Numbered from the stretch's first letter, positions 32,990-42,233 are shown. The stretch is 64,000 nucleotides of DNA from an uncultured Prevotellaceae bacterium (GCA_900316835.1 ONEL01000013.1:38448-102447), one strand, 5' to 3'. Notes: generated by a model from the sequence alone, not told the origin. A program made the numbers and translations.

Positions 32990-35900
32990 ATGATAAAAAA
33001 ATTAATATTTTTAATTTTGGTTGTGGCGCTTATGATGCCTCAACTGCGTGCCGAGGAGCAAAAGCGCGAGATGCGTGCCGCCTGGCTGACAACAGTGTCG
33101 AATATTGACTGGCCCAGCGAGAGAGGTACTAGTGCGGCTGTTATTCAACGGCAAAAACAGTCGCTTATTGACTATCTTGACGGTTTCGCGGGCACTAACA
33201 TGAATGCTGTGTGCATCCAGGTGCGCTCAATGTGCGATGCGATGTACCAGTCGAGCTATGAGCCATGGTCGAGCTACCTCACAGGGAGCCGTGGTGCTAA
33301 CCCTGGATGGGACCCGCTGGAGTTTGCTGTGGAACAGTGCCACATGCGTGGCATTGAGTGCCATGCATGGGTCAATCCTTACCGCTATGCCAACGGTGGG
33401 CCTTCTACTTGGAACACAAGCCAGGATCAGGCTCTCGTGAGCTTAGGCATGTTGCTAACCTACACTAATAGCTCTGGAACCACTACAACAGTGCTTAATC
33501 CGGGTTTGCCAGCCTCGCGAGAACGCATTGTGAACGTGTGCCGAGAGATGATAGAGAATTACGATATTGACGGCATTATCTTTGATGACTACTTCTATCC
33601 TAGCGGAATTCCCGCTAACAGTAGCGCGGCCGACTACAACCTTTGGCGAAATAGTGGCTCTACATTGAGTTTTGCCAACTGGCGTCGCGCTCAGGTGAAC
33701 CAGATGGTGGCCGATGTCTACAACATGGTGCAGGCGACAAAACCGCAGGTGCGCTTTGCCATTGGACCTGCTGGAGTGGCGGGAACCGCGTCAACAAGTG
33801 CTTCGCAACATGGTGTTACCCCTTGCCCTACGGGTAGCGACTGGCAGTATACCTCGCTCTTTAGCGACCCGCTGGCATGGCTTGAGGAGGGAACTATCGA
33901 CTACATATCGCCGCAACTCTACTGGAAACGTAATCATTCCACTAACCCCTTTGGCCCTCTCACGCAGTGGTGGAGCTACGTGGCTAAGCACTTCAATCGT
34001 CACCATTATGCTAGCCAAAATATATACTTCATGGACAGCGATGGTAATAACACTACCAGCTGGCAAGAGATTGCGGCACAGGTGATGCTTAGCCGCCAGT
34101 ACACTGAGAACAACGCTCCTGGCGTGAACTTCTACTCGTCACGCTACATCAATGGGCCACGCATGACAGGGCTTGGCAACTACCTGGTGAGCACTGTTTT
34201 CCCCAAGAAAGCACTGCCACCAGCACTGGAGTGGAAACCCAAAGATAACCTTGACTCTCCCACTAATCTTGCTCTGAACGCAGGCACTCTGTCGTGGGAC
34301 GGAGTGGAAGGCGAACTGGTGAAATATGCGGTCTATGCTATTCCCACTAGCGTTGATGTGAGCACTATTAATAGCCAGCAGTTTGAGGGCATCAAGAGCG
34401 ACTATCTCATTGCGGTGACTTACCAAACCAGCCTTTCTCTTGACGATGAATACAAGACGGGCTACTGGTTTGCTGTCTCAAGCGTTGATGGATATAACTT
34501 TGAGTACGCACCGACCTATCTCAATGCTCCAGCGGGCGAAGCTGAGCAAGTAACGCTCATTGCACCCACTGGCGACGCTGTGGCACAGTGGGAACAAGAG
34601 TTCTCGTGGACAGCTGTCAATGGTGCCACTTTTAACCTTGAGATTGCTAGCGATGCCAGCTTCAGTAATGTTGTTTTTAGCCAGCGTGCCATAACAACTA
34701 ATAGCACCATGGTAGACCTGTCTTCTCTAGCGTCGGCGACACTCTACTACTGGCGTGTGACAACTATTGAGCCAGGAAAATTTGACAAAGTCAGCGACGT
34801 GGCTTCGTTCATGACTATTCAGCGTGACTTGGCTCCACAGGCAACGCTTATTTATCCCGACAATGGTGCCGAGATTGATGATAATTTCAAGTTTCTTGTG
34901 GCAAACGTGGGAGCCGATTCTTATAAGCTGGAGGTGGCTCGCGATGAGCAGTTTAGCGACGTGGTGCAGTCGTCGTCCTATCTGCAGCCTCAAGATGGAA
35001 ACCTGTCGTTACAGTGCGTGATAGCGGTGCTGGGAACAGGGAACTACTACTGGAGAGTGACTACAACTGCAGCCGGATGCGACCCCAACGTGAGTGAGAC
35101 ACGCACTTTCACTATAACCAGCATTAGCATTGGTAACACTGAGCCAGGATATGTGCAAATGATTGATGAGGATAACGACACCTACGCAAAGACCGCGGGA
35201 GTATCAATTACCAACAACTGGATTCGCTCGGTGAAAAGTAATTATGACAACTTTGAACAGGATAATTATGGCACGTTCAATCGTTCGTTTGCGGTGCTGG
35301 GCGACAATGTGTTCTTGACTAACCGGAGCAAAAATGCCTCTAATGCCGACTGCTCTCTCAAGGTCTATAATGCCAACACTGGTGAGTGGTTACGCGACTT
35401 GGCTCTCCCACAGGAAGTGCAAGCTGATTATTTCCCTTGCAATAATGTGCTGGTTGATGATGCCGGGCACCTGCTCATTAGTAATATGCTACTCAAAATT
35501 AATAATACTCCACTTGTTATTCACTCGGTTAATCCAAGCAGTGGCGAGGTGGTTTTGCGTGCCACTTTATCAACCAGTGAGTCGGCAGGCCGCATCGACC
35601 ACATCGATGTGCTGGGTGATGTTGAAAGTGGTGATTTTCAAGTTTTTGCCGCACTGTCCCGAAGCGATGAAATAGTACGCTGGACCATAACAGATGGTGA
35701 TGTGGCCGACACAAAGGTTACTCATGTGGCTACGATGTGTCCCAGCGATGCTGCGAACTTTGGAACCTCTCCGCGCATTAAGGCACTGAGTGCCGACCGG
35801 GTAATGGTGCATGGAGCAGCTATTGAGCCCACCATCTATGACATGAACACTGGTGCTATGCTCGACAGCTTTGACACTAACGCCTCGCTTATGAGCCAAG

Positions 35901-36376
35901 GTTCTGCCAATGATGGATTGGAAACCTTTGAACTACAAGGGCAACATTTCTTGCTTTACTCAAGTGGCGACTATGCCACTAGTGAGGGACATAACTTCAA
36001 GCTGGCTGTAAATTCCACAGGAACTGATATGGCGGGATATAATGTGTTGTGGACTCTACCCAAGAATGGATTGGGGGTTGTTAATAGCACTACCATGAGC
36101 ACTCCATGCTTGGCAGTGCCAGGTAGCCGTGCCAATGAGATGGAACTATATATGTATGTTCCGGGCAATGGACTTGCCAAGTATACCATTGCAGTGACTA
36201 TGGCTGGCGACGTGAACGGCGACGGCGAGTGCACTGGTAGCGACGTCACAGCTCTTTACAACTACATTCTCTTTAATGATGCCAGTGCTATTGTAAATGG
36301 CGACCAGAACGGTGATGGCGACATCACAGGTAGCGACGTGACTGCGGTATATAATATAATATTGGATATAGAGTAA
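32990..36376 (+). CDS. Secreted GH10-like (GHL10/DUF187) glycoside hydrolase with FN3-like repeats and C-terminal dockerin
   Basis: 1128 residues with a signal peptide (IFLILVVALMMPQLRAEE). Residues ~27-400 form the glycosyl-hydrolase-like barrel: REMRAAWLTTVSNIDWPS, ECHAWVNPYRYA, and IIFDDYFYPSGIP with the Asp pair at the end of a strand. Members have been linked to peptidoglycan or glycan cleavage. From about 500 to 700 two fibronectin-type modules follow (FSWTAVNGATFNLEIA; YYWRVTT twice). Residues ~720-1070 are a beta-rich, possibly propeller-like region. The last 54 residues are a dockerin-like module (DVNGDGECTGSD, DQNGDGDITGSD). No T9SS sorting domain is present, so export and anchoring are open questions. 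A terminator follows. Confidence 0.85.
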   Translation: MIKKLIFLILVVALMMPQLRAEEQKREMRAAWLTTVSNIDWPSERGTSAAVIQRQKQSLIDYLDGFAGTNMNAVCIQVRSMCDAMYQSSYEPWSSYLTGSRGANPGWDPLEFAVEQCHMRGIECHAWVNPYRYANGGPSTWNTSQDQALVSLGMLLTYTNSSGTTTTVLNPGLPASRERIVNVCREMIENYDIDGIIFDDYFYPSGIPANSSAADYNLWRNSGSTLSFANWRRAQVNQMVADVYNMVQATKPQVRFAIGPAGVAGTASTSASQHGVTPCPTGSDWQYTSLFSDPLAWLEEGTIDYISPQLYWKRNHSTNPFGPLTQWWSYVAKHFNRHHYASQNIYFMDSDGNNTTSWQEIAAQVMLSRQYTENNAPGVNFYSSRYINGPRMTGLGNYLVSTVFPKKALPPALEWKPKDNLDSPTNLALNAGTLSWDGVEGELVKYAVYAIPTSVDVSTINSQQFEGIKSDYLIAVTYQTSLSLDDEYKTGYWFAVSSVDGYNFEYAPTYLNAPAGEAEQVTLIAPTGDAVAQWEQEFSWTAVNGATFNLEIASDASFSNVVFSQRAITTNSTMVDLSSLASATLYYWRVTTIEPGKFDKVSDVASFMTIQRDLAPQATLIYPDNGAEIDDNFKFLVANVGADSYKLEVARDEQFSDVVQSSSYLQPQDGNLSLQCVIAVLGTGNYYWRVTTTAAGCDPNVSETRTFTITSISIGNTEPGYVQMIDEDNDTYAKTAGVSITNNWIRSVKSNYDNFEQDNYGTFNRSFAVLGDNVFLTNRSKNASNADCSLKVYNANTGEWLRDLALPQEVQADYFPCNNVLVDDAGHLLISNMLLKINNTPLVIHSVNPSSGEVVLRATLSTSESAGRIDHIDVLGDVESGDFQVFAALSRSDEIVRWTITDGDVADTKVTHVATMCPSDAANFGTSPRIKALSADRVMVHGAAIEPTIYDMNTGAMLDSFDTNASLMSQGSANDGLETFELQGQHFLLYSSGDYATSEGHNFKLAVNSTGTDMAGYNVLWTLPKNGLGVVNSTTMSTPCLAVPGSRANEMELYMYVPGNGLAKYTIAVTMAGDVNGDGECTGSDVTALYNYILFNDASAIVNGDQNGDGDITGSDVTAVYNIILDIE

Positions 36377-36406
36377 TACATAGTATAATCTAATACACAC
36401 ACACTA

Positions 36407-36441
36407 TTAAGCCGAGGCAAACTTATCGCCTCGGCTTAATT
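36407..36441 (+). terminator. Terminator of the GH10-like gene
   Basis: Perfect 12-bp arms 36407-36418 and 36428-36439 around a 9-nt loop; only a short T-tract follows. Confidence 0.8.
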
Positions 36442-36487
36442 TACGCTTAATTTTCACCTTTTTAAAAATAAAAAATGTGTGTTTGAT

Positions 36488-36518
36488 TTTGTGGTTTTCT
36501 CGGCTTGCACTATCTTTG
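36488..36518 (+). promoter_or_regulatory. Promoter of the panC-panD unit
   Basis: TTTG at 36488-36491 and TATCTTTG at 36511-36518, 19 bp apart. Transcription should start near 36524, which rules out an in-frame start codon at 36479. Confidence 0.75.
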
Positions 36519-36550
36519 CAGTCGATTTTTTAAAGTCAATTGTAATTACA

Positions 36551-37408
36551 ATGAAAATTATATCAAAGGTCGACGAGCTGAGAAAGCAGGTCGAGATGTT
36601 TCGTAGTGAGGGCAAGACAATAGGTCTTGTTCCCACAATGGGTGCGCTTCATGGTGGTCACAAATCGCTCGTGGAGCGTGCTCGTAGAGAGAACGATGTG
36701 GTGGTGGTGAGTGTGTTCCTGAACCCCACACAATTTAATAACAAGGAGGACCTTCGTACCTATCCTCGCACTGCCGAGGCCGATGCCGCCATGCTTGAGA
36801 GCTGTGGCGTGGATATCGCATTCATGCCCACTGTGGAAGATATTTATCCCGAGCCCGACACTCGCGTGTTCAACCTTGGCCCTGTGGCTGAGGTGATGGA
36901 GGGTGCTATGCGACCAGGACACTTCAATGGTGTGTGCCAAATAGTGAGCAAGCTATTTGCTATGGTTGAGCCCACTCGTGCCTACTTTGGTGAGAAAGAC
37001 TTCCAGCAGATTGCCGTGATTAGAGCTATGGCAAAGCAACTGGGCTTTAACTTGGAAATGGTGTCGTGCCCTTGCATTCGTGAGGACGACGGTTTGGCAA
37101 AGAGTAGTCGCAATGTGCGTCTCACGCCACAGGTGAGAAAAATTGCTCCTAACATTTACCGAGTGCTGCGGGAGAGTGTTGAGTTTGCCCATGATCACAG
37201 CGTTGAGCAAACTCACGACTGGGTGGTAGCCACCATCAATGCTTATCCCGAGATGGATGTGGAGTATTTCTCAATTTGCGATGGCATTGACTTGCAACCA
37301 GTGAAGAACTGGGACGATAGTGACTACATTGTGGGATGCATCACAGTCTATTGTGGAGATGTGCGAGAGATAGACAATATTACTTATAAAAAGCCTAAGC
37401 AGGTGTGA
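36551..37408 (+). CDS. panC: Pantothenate synthetase
   Basis: 285 residues from the ATG at 36551; earlier in-frame codons lie inside the promoter. PanC joins pantoate and beta-alanine with ATP in the cytosol. Motifs are the HIGH-type [30 protein letters not shown], and the KMSKS-like GLAKSSRN. panD, which supplies beta-alanine, follows after 62 bp, so the two steps meeting at pantothenate are together; panB is not in the window. Confidence 0.97.
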   Translation: MKIISKVDELRKQVEMFRSEGKTIGLVPTMGALHGGHKSLVERARRENDVVVVSVFLNPTQFNNKEDLRTYPRTAEADAAMLESCGVDIAFMPTVEDIYPEPDTRVFNLGPVAEVMEGAMRPGHFNGVCQIVSKLFAMVEPTRAYFGEKDFQQIAVIRAMAKQLGFNLEMVSCPCIREDDGLAKSSRNVRLTPQVRKIAPNIYRVLRESVEFAHDHSVEQTHDWVVATINAYPEMDVEYFSICDGIDLQPVKNWDDSDYIVGCITVYCGDVREIDNITYKKPKQV

Positions 37409-37470
37409 TGTGTGGCACACTTTTTGCACAACGTGTTTCACATTATTATATTATTTAATATTTTAACACC

Positions 37471-37821
37471 ATGTTTATTCAAGTTGTAAAATCTAAGATT
37501 CATCGTGTCACCGTCACTGGTGCCAACCTCGACTACATTGGTAGCATCACCATTGATCAAGACTTGATGGATGCTGCGGGAATTTGCGAGGGAGAGCGTG
37601 TGTTTATCGTTGACAACAACAATGGTGAACGATTCGACACTTATGCCATTCCCGGAGAGCGCGGTAAAGGAGAGATTTGCCTCAACGGCGCCGCCGCTCA
37701 CAAGGTGAACATTGGCGACATTGTGATTATTATGGCTTATGGCATAATGCAACCCGATGAGGCGCAAGGCTTCAAGCCTAAAGTGATATTCCCCGAGACA
37801 TCAACCAATAAACTCATTTAG
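37471..37821 (+). CDS. panD: Aspartate 1-decarboxylase
   Basis: 116 residues. PanD makes beta-alanine from L-aspartate with a pyruvoyl cofactor formed by self-cleavage between Gly24 and Ser25; the site is seen as DYIGSITID. Further family features are [39 protein letters not shown], and VIIMAYG. It is cotranscribed with panC; ffh follows after 73 bp. Confidence 0.97.
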   Translation: MFIQVVKSKIHRVTVTGANLDYIGSITIDQDLMDAAGICEGERVFIVDNNNGERFDTYAIPGERGKGEICLNGAAAHKVNIGDIVIIMAYGIMQPDEAQGFKPKVIFPETSTNKLI

Positions 37822-37861
37822 CAAGCGCTTTGATGCTTGTTGTAAATGTTAATGCTCTTAT

Positions 37862-37889
37862 CTTAACACTTGACACTTAACACTTTACT
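37862..37889 (+). repeat. Short heptad tandem repeat before ffh
   Basis: About three and a half copies of TTAACAC/TTGACAC in the 73-bp gap, ending 5 bp before the ffh ATG. It may be part of the translation-initiation region. Confidence 0.45.
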
Positions 37890-37894
37890 ATAGT

Positions 37895-39211
37895 ATGTTT
37901 GAAAATCTAAGCGAAAGACTTGAACGCGCGTTCAAGGTGCTTAAGGGCGAAGGCAAGATTACCGAGATTAATGTTGCCGAAACTCTTAAAGAAGTGCGTC
38001 GCACACTCATTGAGGCCGACGTGAACTACAAGGTGGCAAAATCATTTACCGACACTGTTAAACAGAAAGCTCTAGGACAAAATGTTATCAATTCCTTGAA
38101 GCCTAAGGAGTTGATGATTAAGATTGTGCACGATGAGCTCACCTTGCTCATGGGTGGAGAGCAGGCACCCTTCAATGTAGAGGGAAACCCTGCCATCATC
38201 TTGATGTCGGGTTTGCAAGGCTCAGGTAAGACAACTTTCTCGGGCAAGCTTGCCAATCGATTGATAAAGCGTAGTCCATTGCTCGTGGCTTGCGACGTGT
38301 ATCGCCCAGCCGCAATCGAGCAGTTAAAGGTGCTAGGAGAGCAGATTGGCGTTCCTGTCTACAGTGAGCCTGAGAATAAGAACCCTGTTGAGATTGCTCA
38401 GCATGCCATTGCCGAGGCTCGTGCTAAGGGGCATGGCGTGGTAATTGTCGATACCGCCGGCCGACTGGCTGTTGATGAGCAAATGATGCAGGAAATTAAG
38501 GCTATCAAGGATGCTATTAATCCAAATGAGACTCTCTTTGTAGTTGACTCAATGACTGGTCAAGATGCTGTCAACACAGCCAAGGCATTTAACGACCGTC
38601 TCGATTTTGACGGCGTGGTGCTCACCAAGCTCGACGGCGACACTCGTGGTGGTGCGGCACTGTCAATTCGCACTGTTGTCAACAAGCCCATCAAGTGGGT
38701 GGGAACTGGTGAGAAGATGGAAGCTATCGACCCATTCCGTCCCGCGGGTATGGCCGACCGCATCCTCAACATGGGCGACATCGTTTCGCTCGTGGACCGC
38801 ATGCAACAGCAGTATGACGAGGAACAGGCCCGCGAGCTGCAAAAGAAGATTGCCAAGAATAAGTTTGACTTCAACGACTTCATGTCGCAGATTTCAAAAA
38901 TCAAGAAGATGGGTAATCTCAAGGACTTGGCTTCGATGATTCCTGGTGTGGGCAAAGCTATCAAGGATATTGATATTGACGACAATGCCTTTAAAGGTAT
39001 TGAGGCGATTATCAACTCTATGACCCCCTATGAGCGCGAGCATCCTGAGGTGATTAATGGTAGTCGCCGTCAGCGCATCTCGCGAGGTAGTGGCACGAGC
39101 ATTCAGGAAGTGAACCGCTTGATTACACAGTTTGACCAAACCCGCAAAGCGATGCACAAGGTGAGCAACATGAGTCCCAAGCAACTCATGCGCGCCAGTC
39201 GTCGTCGCTAA
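37895..39211 (+). CDS. ffh: Signal recognition particle protein Ffh (SRP54)
   Basis: 438 residues. Ffh binds signal sequences of nascent inner-membrane proteins and, with 4.5S RNA and FtsY, targets them to SecYEG. The N domain (1-~90) is followed by the G domain with P-loop GLQGSGKTT (Lys112), DTAGRL, and TKLDGDTRGG. The methionine-rich M domain (~300-430) contains DFMSQISKIKKMGNL, IPG, and SRRQRISRGSGTSIQEVNRLI, the RNA-binding segment. No promoter of its own is obvious, so it may be read from panC-panD. The SRP RNA gene was not found in the window. Confidence 0.97.
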   Translation: MFENLSERLERAFKVLKGEGKITEINVAETLKEVRRTLIEADVNYKVAKSFTDTVKQKALGQNVINSLKPKELMIKIVHDELTLLMGGEQAPFNVEGNPAIILMSGLQGSGKTTFSGKLANRLIKRSPLLVACDVYRPAAIEQLKVLGEQIGVPVYSEPENKNPVEIAQHAIAEARAKGHGVVIVDTAGRLAVDEQMMQEIKAIKDAINPNETLFVVDSMTGQDAVNTAKAFNDRLDFDGVVLTKLDGDTRGGAALSIRTVVNKPIKWVGTGEKMEAIDPFRPAGMADRILNMGDIVSLVDRMQQQYDEEQARELQKKIAKNKFDFNDFMSQISKIKKMGNLKDLASMIPGVGKAIKDIDIDDNAFKGIEAIINSMTPYEREHPEVINGSRRQRISRGSGTSIQEVNRLITQFDQTRKAMHKVSNMSPKQLMRASRRR

Positions 39212-39290
39212 ATGCTTTCGATGGTAAAATAATTTTCTCACAGAGCCAGATGTGCAACATTGCTGGCAATAACATCACGCAGTGTTAAAG

Positions 39291-40835
39291 ATGAATAAGA
39301 AATTATCGTTGCTGCTCTTTGTTCTACTGGGCTGCGCCTTGTATTGTGCCAACGAACAGTGGTTCATCTACGATATTGACGATTATGCCTTTAGCACTAT
39401 CACCACAGGTGTGGCAAATGCCGATGGAACAACGTCGATGTCGCATGAGCGACCGGTTGACTCACTCACCGACGCTGTGACATCGCAGGCTGCATGCTAT
39501 AAGTTTTACAATGGCAGGTTCTTGATTCATGGCATGGTGCAATGGCTGTGTGGCACACAACCCGCATGGGTGGTGCTGCTGCTCAACACACTGGCGTGGG
39601 GACTGCTCATCGCAAGCATGGCATTGTTGTGTTGCCGTGGAATGCGACTAACGTGGACCAGGATGCTGATTTCGCTGAGTGCGTTGTGGCTCTTGATGCC
39701 TGGAGCGACCTACATGTTCATGGGCTCAGTGACTGGTGCCGCCGACTATCTGTGGAGCGGAGCCATGACATTGTTGTTCCTGTGTGCATTTTATCGTTGT
39801 GAGTCACCAGCCACAGGTGTGAGGGTGTTAGTGAGTGTAATGCTGACCCTCTTGGCACTGGTGGCAGGTGCTATGCAAGAGAGTTTCTCAATAGGCGTCT
39901 CGGCAGGACTGGTGGCCTACGCCATTGTGCGCAAGTTGCACATGCCAGCCCGGCAGTGGGCTATGATAGTCGCTTACTTGCTGGGGACCGCACTAATTGT
40001 TTTTGCGCCCGCTAATTTCGTGCGGGCCGACATGATGGGGCACAGCTTGCATCCCGAGGCGTTGATGGCTGTGGCAAAGTATCCGGTGTTTGACCTCATG
40101 GTGCTTGCAATGGTTGTTGCGTGGTTTGTGAATCGGCAAGTGGTCAAAGACGTGATAAGCGGCAACTTGGTGATAGCTGTAGCCTTGGTGGTAAACTTGT
40201 TGTTTGCCATGTGTGTGGCGTTCACGGGTCCCTGGCAACTCACCAGTGTGGCACTGTGTAGCATGGTTCTGTTGCTGCAAGTGCTTTATCGCTTGTTTAT
40301 TAACTCTCGCTGGTTTCTTGTAACACTGGCTGTGCCGTTGATGGCGGGAACAGTGTGGATTGCCAGTGTTCAATACCGTTATCGTAGTCACATGTGGAAT
40401 ATTCAGCGCGAGATGTTTTCCCAGGCGCTGACATCGGGCGACGGACTTGTCAGCCTGCACAAGGCTTTCGATTTCAACAGGGCTTACGAGAGCTCATGGC
40501 TGGCACCTGTCTACAGGCAATACACCCGCAATTTCGCGCGGGCACTGATTAACGATGACCAGGAGTGTGGCAACAGCATGATGTCGAAGTTTCTCACTAA
40601 TTGCGCTAATCCGGCTCTGGTAAAAGCCTTATTGCCTGCCACCCCTCAGCGCATAGAGCGATTTCTCAATTCCTCATCAATGCGGGTTGATGGCATCAAG
40701 GCGGTGCGTTGCGAGGATTATATCATTGTTAGGGGCAACATGATTGAGCGCAGTCCAGCGGTGGAGCCGTGTCAAGAATATGCTTTCAATGGCTTAAATT
40801 ACTATGTTTACATAGCCAGCGAGTTAGCGCTTTAA
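39291..40835 (+). CDS. Polytopic membrane protein (DUF6056-like, possible GT-C fold)
   Basis: 514 residues from the ATG at 39291; an in-frame GTG nine bases upstream is less likely. About eleven hydrophobic segments are followed by a soluble C-terminal tail of about 150 residues. An acidic motif lies just after the first helix (IYDIDDYAF, Asp30-Asp31-Tyr32), with YNGRFLIHGMVQWL before the second; this layout resembles DUF6056 and GT-C glycosyltransferases, where an early acidic pair is catalytic. It follows ffh by 79 bp. Assignment to the family is tentative; function unknown. Confidence 0.6.
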   Translation: MNKKLSLLLFVLLGCALYCANEQWFIYDIDDYAFSTITTGVANADGTTSMSHERPVDSLTDAVTSQAACYKFYNGRFLIHGMVQWLCGTQPAWVVLLLNTLAWGLLIASMALLCCRGMRLTWTRMLISLSALWLLMPGATYMFMGSVTGAADYLWSGAMTLLFLCAFYRCESPATGVRVLVSVMLTLLALVAGAMQESFSIGVSAGLVAYAIVRKLHMPARQWAMIVAYLLGTALIVFAPANFVRADMMGHSLHPEALMAVAKYPVFDLMVLAMVVAWFVNRQVVKDVISGNLVIAVALVVNLLFAMCVAFTGPWQLTSVALCSMVLLLQVLYRLFINSRWFLVTLAVPLMAGTVWIASVQYRYRSHMWNIQREMFSQALTSGDGLVSLHKAFDFNRAYESSWLAPVYRQYTRNFARALINDDQECGNSMMSKFLTNCANPALVKALLPATPQRIERFLNSSSMRVDGIKAVRCEDYIIVRGNMIERSPAVEPCQEYAFNGLNYYVYIASELAL

Positions 40836-40923
40836 TCCACCTGCTAATCTCGTCGAGAATGGATAGCTCGCCCCACAAGGTTTATAATAAAATATCGAAT
40901 AATTCGTTTTAGTATTAGATAAA

Positions 40924-40931
40924 TACATTTG
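40924..40931 (+). promoter_or_regulatory. -7 box of the small barrel gene
   Basis: TACATTTG, 28 bp before the ATG at 40959. It overlaps an in-frame TTG at 40929, which is therefore not the start codon. Confidence 0.55.
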
Positions 40932-40958
40932 TTGTTAAAAGAAAAAACGCTTTTTGAC

Positions 40959-41438
40959 ATGAAAAAGATGTTAGTAATAGCCCTTGTGGCTGTCGTGGGT
41001 TGCGCTAGCGCATGGGCTCAGAAAGGGCAAATGGCGGCAGGAGTAAATCTGCTTTATGGCTCGGAAGTGAACTCGGTGGGGCTTGGCGCGAAGTTCCAGT
41101 ATGGCATTCTTGAGCGCTTGCGTGGTGAGGCCTCGTTCAACTATTATTTCCCTAACAATGGCTTCCACATGTGGGACATCAATGCCAATGCGCATTATGT
41201 TTTCCCCATTGCCGAGAAGTTTAAGGCCTATCCTCTGGCGGGTCTCACTGTTGTCAACAAGAGTTATAGCGACATCGACGACTCGATAACTCGCTTTGGC
41301 TTAAACCTGGGTGGTGGTTGCGAATATGATGTAACTCCCAATATTACAGTTAATTTTGAGTTTAAATACTCTATTGTGAGCACCATCGACCAGGCAGTGC
41401 TTGGGTTAGGCGCAGTGTATAAATTCCGCATTCCTTAG
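40959..41438 (+). CDS. Small outer-membrane beta-barrel protein
   Basis: 159 residues with a signal peptide (MKKMLVIALVAVVGCASAWAQ). The rest is eight or so alternating strands (MAAGVNLLYG, GLGAKFQYGI, RLRGEASFNYYF, KAYPLAGLTVV, TRFGLNLGGGCEYDV, ITVNFEFKYSIV), ending LGLGAVYKFRIP with the aromatic C-terminal signature of outer-membrane proteins. It fits the OmpA/OmpW-like eight-stranded barrel group. Monocistronic. Function unknown. Confidence 0.8.
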   Translation: MKKMLVIALVAVVGCASAWAQKGQMAAGVNLLYGSEVNSVGLGAKFQYGILERLRGEASFNYYFPNNGFHMWDINANAHYVFPIAEKFKAYPLAGLTVVNKSYSDIDDSITRFGLNLGGGCEYDVTPNITVNFEFKYSIVSTIDQAVLGLGAVYKFRIP

Positions 41439-41528
41439 TTTGCTCAAATGAGTGTTGAGGATGGTGAGCGATAGCGCTGTCAAAACGTTAAAATCACCAT
41501 GCGTATAGTGGTTAAAAATCTTAATTGC

Positions 41529-41559
41529 TTGGCAGTTACGATGTTTTTACCTACCTTTG
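41529..41559 (+). promoter_or_regulatory. Promoter of the structured leader and thioredoxin-fold gene
   Basis: TTGG at 41529-41532 and TACCTTTG at 41552-41559, 19 bp apart. The predicted start near 41566 puts the whole structured region in the transcript. Confidence 0.65.
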
Positions 41560-41561
41560 TC

Positions 41562-41705
41562 GCCCATTTCGCAAGGTGGGAAGTTACCACCGGCATTTAA
41601 TGGGCTATGCGCGACCCTGGCGACAGGGTGTGTTGCGACGGCTGGAGAAGAAGAGTGGGTGTGAGGTTTAAGTCCCAATAACACAACTCGTTCCCGGTTT
41701 TAAAT
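41562..41705 (+). ncRNA. Candidate structured RNA / 5' leader
   Basis: A GC-rich block in an AT-rich spacer. GCCCATT (41562-41568) pairs with AATGGGC (41599-41605) and encloses a hairpin GGTGG/CCACC (41575-41579 with 41587-41591). Next comes ACCCTG/CAGGGT (41614-41619 with 41624-41629) closed by a GCGA tetraloop of the GNRA type and flanked by CGC/GCG. A further region near 41652-41690 offers TGGG/CCCA and GTGT/ACAC pairings that interleave, a possible pseudoknot. It matches no riboswitch consensus I can recall (TPP, cobalamin, SAM, glycine, THF, Moco were considered). It ends about 20 bp before the ATG of the downstream gene. Cis-regulator or sRNA cannot be told apart here. Confidence 0.5.
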
Positions 41706-41723
41706 TAAAGATGAACTTTAATT

Positions 41724-42206
41724 ATGAAAAAATTAATTTTTTTGATGACAACACTGGTGCTTGTGCTGATTTTCACCTCGGCATCGGGCACTATTGCAAG
41801 TGATAGTCGCATTGGCTCAAAAGCGGCAAGTTTCACCATTGGCAACGACAGCAGTGTGGTTACCCTAGGCAATTTCAGTGGCAAGTGTGTGTTGCTCTCG
41901 TTTTGGTCGTCGGCCGATGCTGTTTCGCGGCTTGACAACATGCGCTACAGCAAGCTTGCGCAGGGTAACGACAAGCTGGAGCTTGTGTCAATCAACTTTG
42001 ACCGCAGTCGCGCGTTATTTAACGAAGTGGTCCTTGCCGATAGCCTTGACACATCGTGTCAGTACTACTGCGAGCGTCAAGATCGCAAGCAGTTTGACCA
42101 GCGATGGGGCACTGCCGAGCAGTTCAATACCTACCTAATCGACACTCGTGGAGTGGTTGTCGCCGTTAATCCCAGCGAGAGCGAGCTCAAGGCGGCTGTC
42201 AAGTAA
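41724..42206 (+). CDS. Thioredoxin-fold (TlpA-like) secreted protein lacking the CxxC active site
   Basis: 160 residues. A signal peptide or anchor (LIFLMTTLVLVLIFTSASG) is followed by a TlpA/AhpC-type fold: SRIGSKAASFTIGNDSSVVTL, FSGKCVLLSFWSSADAVS, LELVSINFDRSRALF, and a final strand TYLIDTRGVVVAVNP. In working members the text after FW is AxWCxxC; here it reads SSADAVS, with no cysteine. The only cysteines are at the FSGKC position and in CQYYCERQD. The protein therefore cannot do classical CxxC dithiol exchange; a CxxxC pair in CQYYC could be an alternative. It is preceded by a structured leader and followed by a hairpin and terminator. Role unknown. Confidence 0.75.
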   Translation: MKKLIFLMTTLVLVLIFTSASGTIASDSRIGSKAASFTIGNDSSVVTLGNFSGKCVLLSFWSSADAVSRLDNMRYSKLAQGNDKLELVSINFDRSRALFNEVVLADSLDTSCQYYCERQDRKQFDQRWGTAEQFNTYLIDTRGVVVAVNPSESELKAAVK

Positions 42207-42233
42207 CAAAAAACTGAAGCGTCTAACTGCCTG

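Noticed and set aside
36479..36550. N-terminal extension of PanC
   Set aside because: The upstream in-frame codons overlap a near-consensus promoter, and the family N-terminus matches the ATG at 36551.
41562..41705. Possible tRNA, tmRNA or SRP RNA
   Set aside because: No cloverleaf with a proper T-arm, no tmRNA tag frame and no SRP GGAAGGAAGC-type tetraloop region; kept only as an unassigned structured RNA.
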